Below, one piece after another: positions 56,879 to 64,000 of a stretch of DNA of 64,000 bases (positions are counted from its first letter, which is position 1; every line of letters begins with the position of its first letter). The position numbers were made by a program, and so were the translations under genes. This DNA is from Orychophragmus violaceus (lineage: Eukaryota; Streptophyta; Magnoliopsida; Brassicales; Brassicaceae). The notes beneath the pieces were generated by a model that saw nothing but the letters and a program-made list of their open reading frames with translations, did no database searches and was not told the origin of the DNA. Location of the stretch: assembly GCA_030180135.1 (NCBI GenBank), contig CM058239.1, positions 68,703,823-68,767,822 on the forward strand. Direction: 5' to 3'.

Positions 56879-57172
56879 AGAAAACTTATTTCTCGCTAAT
56901 CCAACTTCGTGGCTCCGGTCCAACGTGGATTGAATATGACGGTCTTAGACGGGCACTCTGTGCTAGTCTATCTGCCATCAAGTTTTTTGTGCGCGGTACA
57001 TGGATGAGTTCAAAAGTTGTGAAGTACTCATTTCTTGCTTGAAATTCGTCTAACTGAATCGAGAAAGTTGGCCATTCTTATGGTTCCGACACTATCTTCA
57101 CCAATTCTAAACAGTCTGTTGCAAATGTGATATGTTGATATCTATGATACTTCATGCATTCCATAGCCCATA
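56879..57172 (-). pseudogene. LINE RNase H-domain fragment
   Basis: The minus strand reads IWAMECMKYHRYQHITFATDC, LELVKIV, then after one stop EWPTFSIQLDEFQARNEYFT, FELIHVPRTKNLMADRLAQSAR and a terminal PRSW. This is the RNase H-like C-terminal domain found in plant LINE polyproteins (D-L-x-x-L...H-V-x-R-x-x-N-x-x-AD-x-LA). Only this 3' end is present. It is cut at 57172 by the gypsy B LTR and ends about 240 bp upstream of the RPT4 ATG. Confidence 0.78.
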
Positions 57173-58056
57173 TGATGAGGACATTGACTCAAGCATTGAC
57201 TAAAGCGTAGAGATACGTCAGGAAGACATAGAAGAAGTACCTGCTGCTCAAGACGTGACGACCATGAGAGATCCTCCAAGGACAAGATCAGGAACTAGAA
57301 GACTCAGAGCACTGTTCAACACGTCCATTCAGAGTCTCCTAGCTCAAGATTATCAAGTGGAGCGTTTAGAAGATCAAATGAAGACAATTGAAGACTCGAT
57401 GATGATCTTCTCAATTCAGCCCACTTAGACCTAACCATGGACGACCACACAAGCTCAATAAGGTATGATTTCAATTCATATATTGTGTTTGTTCATTTTG
57501 CAGGTCCAAGTATTATATTAGTCGTCTGAGTCAGAGTCTGTATTAGTCGTTAAGTGAGTCAAGTTTCCCTGTATTACTTTAAAGTCGGACCATAGGATAT
57601 TTTAGTATTTAGTAGTCGTTGTAATTAGGTTTTCTGCCCTAGAAGGCAACAGCTGCACGATCCCCTTTATAAGGATCCTTAGCAGCCGTGTATCATTTAC
57701 CAAGTATCAACACAATAACGCAGTTCTTCTTCTTTGAGAGAAAACACCTTTCGAATTCTAAGCTTTCTTGTGAGTCATATCAAGCGACCTTAGATTCAGT
57801 CTTATCACAAGATCTTTCATCTCTTGTGTGGCGACAATCAATCCATCTTCTATCCTTTCAATCATCTCACGTTCATTCTAAGGAGTCTAGAGACCCGAGG
57901 ATTGAATTCATCTTACCACTACATCACCCACGATCTAGAATAGAGAGACCTCAGTCCCTGTTCTACGTCAAACACGCTTCCATCTTGCATCCCACGATCT
58001 AGAATAGAGAGACCTCAGTCCCTGTTCTACGTCAAACACGCTTCCATCTTGCATCA
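57173..58056 (+). repeat. 5' LTR of gypsy B
   Basis: The 884-bp LTR begins TGATGAGG and ends TTGCATCA (inverted TGATG/CATCA). It carries a TATA-like CCCCTTTATAAGG at about 57660. A 62-bp segment is tandemly duplicated at the end (about 57927-57988 and 57989-58054). The start was fixed by where the LINE frame stops. The first 250 bp is an open protein-like segment, DPPRTRSGTRRLRAL and onward to a stop near 57430, resembling the C-terminus of gypsy polyproteins. Confidence 0.75.
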
Positions 58057-58058
58057 TC

Positions 58059-58070
58059 TGGTATCAGAGC
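58059..58070 (+). promoter_or_regulatory. Primer binding site, tRNA-iMet type
   Basis: TGGTATCAGAGC, complementary to the 3' end of initiator tRNA-Met, lies two bases after the LTR. Confidence 0.9.
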
Positions 58071-58842
58071 CGAAAGGTTCCTAGATCAGGTGTATCTATC
58101 CCTTTTTCCTTTCGGTTTTCCTTGCATCTAGTTATAGCTTTAGTTTGTTTTCCATTTGTTTGCATTCCAAATCGAAAAACCATAAAAAGTATCTTGTTTT
58201 CATCTAGTTTCATTGTTGATCTACATCCTTGATTCAATTTAGAAATCGCTTCTTTGTGCTTGAGCCAATAAGCGAAATCTTCTTGTCAATCTTAGGGTTT
58301 TAGATTCAAAAACTTTTCTTCTTGCACTCGTTTTCAACTTTCAAAAAAAAAAAAAAAAAAAATTTCTTGTGTTCTTGATTAAGTTCTTACTTCTTGCATT
58401 CAAAAAAAAAAAAGATTTACGAAGAAGAAGAAGTGTGGCCTTTTGATCCGATTTCTCCATTTGAATTTTGGTTCAAAGGTGTTCATTTCCTTTTCCAAAG
58501 ATTTCGAAAATATTTTCCATATTTTAAGATTTTCTAGTTCCTATTTTTACTAAATCCCGTTTTCAAAAAAAAAAAGAAAAAGAAAGTTTTCCAAATCTTT
58601 TCAAATTTCTAAAGATCTCCTATATTTAATCAAATCGGTTTACAACCTTCCAAAATCCTTTTGTCAAAACCGAGCGTGATTCTTATTGACTTGTAACCGA
58701 GCCATCTCTTGTGTCAGTCCTAGACGCATCGCTTGTATCACAAGTTATCATAGGTTTGCTTAGGATCTTTCTTCTTATTTTGTGCCTTTTGTTCCCTAGT
58801 CCCTTGATCGCTTGCTCTAGTGTGTGTAGGAACAGGAACCCA
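58071..58842 (+). other. Gypsy B untranslated leader
   Basis: About 770 bp of leader contains several A-tracts (for example 58341-58361) and CT-rich stretches. The frame is open from 58711, but the hydrophobic N-terminal extension this would add is absent from the gypsy A copy, so I place the Gag start at 58843. Confidence 0.55.
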
Positions 58843-60162
58843 ATGGCAGGAGAACAAGTAGACCCTAATGCGACTCTGCTAGAAGCGCTCCAAGCCTTGA
58901 GGAATGACTTGTCGGCTCAAATCGGACGGATTGATCAAAGGGTTGGACGACTAGAACTTCCAAGGAATGATGAGCAGTCGGATGATGATGAGAGTGAGAA
59001 TACTCTGAATGCAAGAGCAGGAGGGAGGAACCGAGATCATCAACATCACCGCCGTGATCGCCAACCACAACAAGAGGTAAACCGCAACTTTGCAAAAGAT
59101 TTGAAACTAACTATGCCAACTTTTGCAGGTAGGGTTAATCCGGAAGCATACCTTGACTGGGAGAGGCGTATGGAGTACATCTTTGACTACTACGAGTACA
59201 ATGACCAGAAGAAGATAGCTCTAGCTTCGGCTCAACTCACGGACCATGCCTTAACTTGGTGGGACAGAGAAGTCCAAGACCGTAGGCGAAACAACTTTGA
59301 GCATATCACAACCTGGGCAGCCATGAAGTACAACTTCAGGAGGCGCTTTGTGCCACCTCATTACCACAGAGATATGCAAAAGCAGTTCAGGCAGTTGTCA
59401 CAGAAGAACAAGAGTGTTGAGGAGTATTATGAAGAGTTTGAACAACTCAAGAACCGAATGGCGTTGGACGAGAGTGAAGAAGTTCTCATGGGCCATTTCA
59501 TAGATGGACTCAATGACCGGATTGCCAGAAAGGTAGAACGCCAACCTTGTCATGATCTTAATGATTTGTTGCATGCAGCCGTGCAGGCTGAACAAGGAAT
59601 CAAGAGAAAGACAGCGGCAGCGAGTCGCTCAAGACCTAGCTCATGGAACGCACCTCCGGCTAAGAATCAATGGAGTGCACCGCAAGCTAAGAACCTTGAT
59701 AAAAGCAAGACTGTTGCCTCAGGTTCCCAAGATAAGAGGTCAGCTTATGACGCTCCAAGGAACACCCGTACTGACTCAGGTAAGTCTTCAACCACTAATA
59801 CAAGAGCGCGAGACATAACTTGTTTCAAGTGTCAGGGTAAAGGTCATTATGCACGAGATTGTCCAAATCAGCGAGTTATGATCCTAACACCTGATGGAGG
59901 ATATGAGTCTCAAGATGAAGAGGAACACCTTGAAGCTGCGGATTCAGAAGAGGAAGTAGCATTTCCCGAGACAGGAGAGATGTTAGTTGTTTGCAGGGCA
60001 TTGAGTGCCTTGAGTGACCCAGACACCATCCAGAGAGAAAACTTGTTTTTCACTCGATGTTCAGTTCAGAACAAGGTATGTAGTCTCATAATTGATGGTG
60101 GATCTTGTACTAATGCTGCTAACAAGATTATGGTGGAAAAGCTAGGTTTGAAGACAACCCAA
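58843..60162 (+). CDS. Ty3/gypsy Gag with zinc knuckle and protease start (gypsy B), truncated
   Basis: The frame opens MAGEQVDPNATLLEALQALR. The gag core includes RVNPEAYLDWERRMEYIFDYYEY, ALTWWDREVQDRRRNNFEH and KYNFRRRFVPPHYHRDMQKQFRQL. A basic linker leads to a CCHC knuckle CFKCQGKGHYARDC at 59821-59862. An acidic stretch follows, then the retropepsin motif LIIDGGSCTNAANKIMVEKLGLK. The uninterrupted frame of 440 codons ends when a copia LTR inserts at 60163, adding a few foreign residues and a stop at 60183. The rest of pol should lie beyond the window. The frame is intact up to the insertion, so this copy was young when it was hit. Gag would package element RNA in cytoplasmic particles. 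Confidence 0.9.
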
Positions 60163-60797
60163 TGTTGGAATTGTGTCCAGTAATCTCGGTACTGTCTCTA
60201 GAAAGTAAGAGTATGTCAATGATCAGACATAAGTCATATAATACTGGGGGTCATGATGGCTTGCTAGAGTCCGCTCATGATCTATAAGTCTTGGACTTAT
60301 TGCCTTTATTATATGATCCCATATGGGTCACACGCCTAAGCTAACAGGAAAATGTGTTGGAACGGCTTAGCAGAAGTACGGTAAAAGTGCCAGGCATTTG
60401 TCGTACTTAGAGAGAGATTAATGGGTCTGATTAAATCTAAGGGATTTAATCAGATTGGCATTTGGGCCCAAAAGCCCAAAAGGAACTAGACAAGTTTTAT
60501 AAATAAAACTTAAGTCTGAGTCCCAAAAACCCTAATCCCCTACGCCATCTCTTTCTCTCCCTGCGGCCTCCTCAGCTCGGTCTAGCAGCCTTCTTCCTGC
60601 TTGGTGTGCGTGTGTGAACCTCTGGAGGAGTTATCACTTGGTGGCTCTGCTGATCTCTGACCTGTTCTTCATATTCCGCTGCACAAAAAGGTAACAGGTG
60701 AGATCCATTATGTTTCTAAATAAGAGAACCTAGATCTGCATGTTTAGGTCCGTTGAATCTGAGAATTGAATCTGGATTAACACTAAACATTCCAACA
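60163..60797 (+). repeat. 5' LTR of a Ty1/copia element
   Basis: The 635-bp LTR has perfect terminal inverted repeats TGTTGGAAT...ATTCCAACA. The left flank is CCCAA (60158-60162). The right LTR is outside the window. Confidence 0.92.
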
Positions 60798-60798
60798 G

Positions 60799-60810
60799 TG
60801 GTATCAGAGC
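60799..60810 (+). promoter_or_regulatory. Copia primer binding site, tRNA-iMet type
   Basis: TGGTATCAGAGC lies one base after the LTR, the standard copia primer site. Confidence 0.92.
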
Positions 60811-62505
60811 TATTGGTTCTGTGGTTTTTCTTGTTTAGAATCTTGTTTAGGATTGTTTAAAGATGTGTTTTTGAATCAATCAACTGATAAGAGAAAACAC
60901 TTAAGAAACAAGAATTAAAACCTAAACAAACTAATGAAAATCGCAAACCAAACTATATGATTTGGTATGCGTCGGTTTGATGATGCACGGACCGATCGCT
61001 TTAGGATCGAGTCGCGTGATCATCCGATCGCGAGACGAGGATCGATCGGCCGAGTGGATCACACGGCGATCGTGTCCCGCCTGTCTCGAGCGTCGTCTCG
61101 ATCGTGTCATGATCGCGGATCGACCGAGCGATGTGAGCGTGATCGAGAGCTGATCCGATCGGCTGAGCTGATCGCCAGGATCATCGGCGATCGCGTCACG
61201 CCAGCTCTCGACCCGACCGTCCCGTCCCGATCGTCCCGTCCCGATCACACGTCCCGATCGTCCCACGCCGTCCGTGCGATCGCGTGATGCTTGCATCGCG
61301 TGATGCTTTCGGCTGCGACGGTTCCGACCGGTTAGGTTTATGGCGTGTGATGGTTCGTTTCGGTTTAAGGCTCGGTTTAAAACTTGATTAAAATCAAATC
61401 GTCATGGTTTAATAAACAGACTTAATAATATTTATTAAGTTCTGGTTAAACCGGGATAAGAAATCCAAAGTCGAAAATTGGATTTTGTGCCTAAACCAGG
61501 ATTTTCTAATTTGATTTGGTTGGACCAAATAAATTGAGAAAATCCGGTTTAGTAAATAACCGGTTGTCAATTGTGGTCATCGTAGTAATTAATTTTGGTT
61601 AGACCAATTTTAATGAACCAGACCGGTTATGTCATTTAATTGGACAATTGGGTTATGTCTTGGACATGGACCAATTCTTGGGCCTCGGGCCAAGAAGTTA
61701 AAACAATTGGGCCAATTATTTGAGTCTTTTCTTCAGAATTAATTTAAAATTTATTTTTATAAAATTATAAAAAAATCGATTTTAAATTAAAGTTTCCGAA
61801 ATTTTGAAATTAGAAAGTTTCTTAAAATAGAAGTTTCTAGATTTGCATGTTTTGGATTTTAAGAAATTTCTAAAGTTAGAAAGTTTCCGGTTTTAGAAAG
61901 TTTCCAATTTTAGAAAGTTTCCAAAATTAGTAGGTTTCCCAAAATGGAAAGTTTCCCAAAATAGTAATCTTCTATTTTGGGAATGAAATTTTAATAAACC
62001 TACAAACCTCAAATAATATCAAGCGTTGGATGTCTTGTCCAGTCTATGTCAGCTGTCGAAGCCCATTCAATTGTATTCATAGCCTTATAGTGTGAGGGTG
62101 TCTACTTTTGCGTGGATAAGACGGTTTGTGATTCATAAATGTCATTGGGAGTCCCAGACATTAATGATTACATGACTGTATAGTCTGGTTTTCTTGACTG
62201 GGCCATCGGGAGTCCCGGGCCTTGAGACATCAGAGTGGATTGGGCCTCGGGCCCAGATTCACAACCAAGAGTTATATCACGGATATAATTAGCCGACATA
62301 GGGCTTACCGATATAAGCTAAGGTTGGGTGATGGCCAGTGGCCCACTTTGATCTTAGTTATATGTGGGTCTTGGAATCATTGTATTCTATTGAGGGTAAC
62401 TTATGTTATTGAATATAATGCGTGATTAATCATATTAAGTATAATATAAGATTAATCATATTGAACATATTAACTAATAACCTTTTTATCTTATATATTT
62501 CAGCT
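60811..62505 (+). other. Long copia leader with a GATCG island and a GTTTCC repeat
   Basis: The leader is 1.7 kb, long for a copia element. About 60,991-61,285 is GC-rich and contains about 16 GATCG words. About 61,810-61,985 has six or more imperfect copies of TTAGAAAGTTTCC. A pyrimidine-rich ATATATTTCAG lies three bases before the gag-pol ATG and could be a 3' splice site. ORFs across the GATCG island on both strands (up to 121 codons) reflect its composition. Confidence 0.6.
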
Positions 62506-64000
62506 ATGACTACTACAAGCACACAAAACACATTCTCAATCCGGTCTGTTCTCGAGAAGGAGAAGCTGACTAGAACGAACTTCCTGACGTGGTCAAGGAA
62601 CTTGAGGCTGGTCCTCAAGCAGGAGAAGAAGGATTATGTCCTTCGTGATCCCCTCCCCGAGAGGCCTCCTAACAATGCCGCCAGGACTCTGCATAATGCT
62701 TGGGAAAAGCATTCGTCAGATGAAAATGATGTCTATTGCCTGATGTTGGCGACAATGACTGCTGAGCTGCAAATGCAGTTCGAGAGTGTGTTGTCACCCA
62801 TCGAGATAATGGCAAGCCTGAAATCGCTTTTTCAGGAGCAAGCAAGGACTGAGAGGTTTCAGACAGTTAAGAACCTCTTAGACTGTAAGTTGGCTGCAAA
62901 TGCGGCAGTGAGTCCTCATGTCTTGAAGATGATGGGTTATCTCGATCATCTTCAGAAACTCGACTGCCCTATCAGCCAGGAACTTGCCTGCGACATCATT
63001 CTGCAGTCATTACCTGCAAGCTATGATCAGTTCATTATGAACTTTAACATGCATGGCTTGAGTAAGACATTGCCTGAGCTTCACGGAATGCTCAAGAATG
63101 CAGAGCCCAACTTGAGGAAAACCGCCAAGGACCCCAATGTGCTGATGGTGCAAAAGGGCAAGGGGTTTAAGAAATCCTCTGCTAAGGATAAGGGAAAGGC
63201 CAAGGCTGTCCAAGTCGCGGACAAGGACACGCCAAAGCCCAAGCCCAAGTCCAAGGCTGGGCCAACTGACATATGCAGGTTCTGTAAAGAACCAGGGCAT
63301 TGGAGGAGAGAATGTAAGAAATTCCAAGAAGGTCTAAAGGAATTGAAGAAGAAGACTCTCGAGACTTCTTCATCAGGTATTTTTGTTATAGAAGTTAATA
63401 CAACTACTTCTGATAATACCTCATGGGTTATGGATACTGGTTGTGGGGCTCATATTTGTACTAATATGCAGGCACTCAGCAACAGTAGAAGGCTGAAGCA
63501 AGGACAAGTGGAGCTACGAGTTGGGAATGGAGCGAAAGTTCCTGCACTAGCTGTAGGCACATACTTGTTGTCTTTACCTTCGGGATTGATTTTAGAACTC
63601 AATAATTGTTATTTTGTACCTGCTATAAGCAGAAATATTATTTCAATTTCTTTGTTGGATTTGGAAGGTTATGATTTTTCAGTTAAGAATAAATTATGTT
63701 CCTTCAATCGCAACAATTTGTTCTATGGTTGTGCCCCTCTTACGAATGGGCTTTACATACTCGATCAATCCGCGCCAATTTATAACATTAATACCAAACG
63801 GTTCAAACCTAATGAGGAGAACCGAACGTTTCTATGGCATTGTCGTTTAGGGCACATCAGCGAGAAACGCATCAAGAGGCTCCATTCGAATGGACTTCTT
63901 GGCTCATTTGACTTTGAGTCATGTGAGAAATGCGAATCCTGCATGATGGGCAAAATGACACGGGCCCCCTTTAATAAACCTAACGAGAGGGCCAGTGACT
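62506..64000 (+). CDS. Ty1/copia Gag-Pol polyprotein, N-terminal 498 codons, open to window end
   Basis: The frame begins MTTTSTQNTFSIRSVLEK and has no stop to 64000. The Gag domain (UBN2 type) includes TNFLTWSRNLRLVL and LMLATMTAELQMQFE, then a basic Lys-rich linker and a CCHC knuckle CRFCKEPGHWRREC at residues 257-270. The aspartic protease active site is WVMDTGCGAHIC at about 307-318 (DTG catalytic triplet). The pre-integrase zinc-binding region is WHCRLGHISEKRIKRLH at about 444-460, followed by CEKCESCMMGKMTRAPF. The integrase core, RT and RNase H would follow downstream of the window. The clean frame suggests a recent, possibly autonomous insertion, which sits inside gypsy B. Confidence 0.95.
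   Translation, partial: MTTTSTQNTFSIRSVLEKEKLTRTNFLTWSRNLRLVLKQEKKDYVLRDPLPERPPNNAARTLHNAWEKHSSDENDVYCLMLATMTAELQMQFESVLSPIEIMASLKSLFQEQARTERFQTVKNLLDCKLAANAAVSPHVLKMMGYLDHLQKLDCPISQELACDIILQSLPASYDQFIMNFNMHGLSKTLPELHGMLKNAEPNLRKTAKDPNVLMVQKGKGFKKSSAKDKGKAKAVQVADKDTPKPKPKSKAGPTDICRFCKEPGHWRRECKKFQEGLKELKKKTLETSSSGIFVIEVNTTTSDNTSWVMDTGCGAHICTNMQALSNSRRLKQGQVELRVGNGAKVPALAVGTYLLSLPSGLILELNNCYFVPAISRNIISISLLDLEGYDFSVKNKLCSFNRNNLFYGCAPLTNGLYILDQSAPIYNINTKRFKPNEENRTFLWHCRLGHISEKRIKRLHSNGLLGSFDFESCEKCESCMMGKMTRAPFNKPNERASD

Noticed and set aside
57136..58056. Gypsy B LTR starting at 57133 or 57136 (TGTTGATATC)
   Set aside because: The LINE RNase H frame continues without a break to about 57172, so the LTR must begin at 57173 (TGATGAGG).
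58711..58842. 44-residue hydrophobic N-terminal extension of gypsy B Gag
   Set aside because: The frame is open, but gypsy A aligns only from MAG at 17484, and the extension sits in the long leader.
60931..61296. Overlapping ORFs of 106 and 121 codons on opposite strands
   Set aside because: They coincide exactly with the GATCG-rich island, whose palindromic, stop-poor composition opens both strands; the residues are Arg/Ser/Asp low complexity with no domain.
1..64000. tRNA or rRNA genes
   Set aside because: The tRNA-like 3' ends seen at 6883, 36568, 58059 and 60799 are retroelement primer sites only; no cloverleaf-forming gene or rRNA segment was recognised.

Overview
The window is nuclear plant DNA, almost certainly Brassicaceae. 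The only intact host gene is an intron-rich RPT4 gene whose 399-residue product matches the length of Arabidopsis RPT4. The gene relics (At1g67623-type F-box, REM-type B3, DUF223/RPA-like OB folds, a GH1 beta-glucosidase 5' end) and the Athila-like retroelements with a tRNA-Asp primer site fit the same family. The DNA is AT-rich and dominated by nested transposons, as expected of pericentromeric or other gene-poor chromatin. I cannot name the species.

Layout. 1-1.2 kb: decayed 3' end of a transposon-associated coiled-coil gene. 1.45-8.13 kb (minus): complete Athila-like LTR element with TSD TGAGT, an intact 889-codon gag-protease ORF and no RT, RNase H or integrase. 8.66-10.18 kb: hAT-like element. 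10.73-15.88 kb: Mutator-like element with a perfect 9-bp TSD, filled with about 30 copies of a 20-bp palindrome, CAGAC-N10-GTCTG. 16.1-17.4 kb: two unassigned ORFs. 17.4-41.94 kb: one old Ty3/gypsy element (gypsy A) broken by four later insertions, three of them with intact TSDs. These are a 12.66-kb CACTA transposon (TSD CTA), two solo Athila-like LTRs (TSDs CTAAT and TAAAG), and a second gag-protease-only element that has lost the end of its 3' LTR. Gypsy A itself lies in an intron of a B3 gene copy (41.95-42.53 kb). 44.5-46.7 kb: RPA/DUF223 pseudogene split by a 1.65-kb insertion. 47.4-51.8 kb: Mutator-like material with other short inverted motifs and a captured beta-glucosidase fragment. 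52.3-52.85 kb: small hAT-like element. 54.35-56.64 kb (minus): RPT4, ten exons, intact. 56.9-57.17 kb: LINE RNase H fragment. 57.17 kb onward: a second gypsy copy (gypsy B), interrupted at 60,163 by a young Ty1/copia element whose gag-pol frame is open to the window end.

How the parts relate. The CACTA element keeps a decayed Transposase_24 gene and no visible Tnp2 gene, and it carries F-box, RPA, B3 and DUF223 gene pieces. Its F-box piece is split by a 4-kb RPA+B3 insert flanked by a perfect 53-bp direct repeat, a possible footprint of gene capture by break repair. The B3 copy in the CACTA is a paralogue of the B3 copy that gypsy A inserted into. The most unusual signals are the fixed-spacing palindrome array in the Mutator-like element, the paired CGATCGAC motif about 21 bp apart that recurs throughout the Athila-like elements, the three polypurine motifs in their 3' regions, and a GATCG-dense GC-rich island in the copia leader.

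All family assignments come from motif recognition by eye. Splice sites were placed by reading GT/AG boundaries against the known family sequence.
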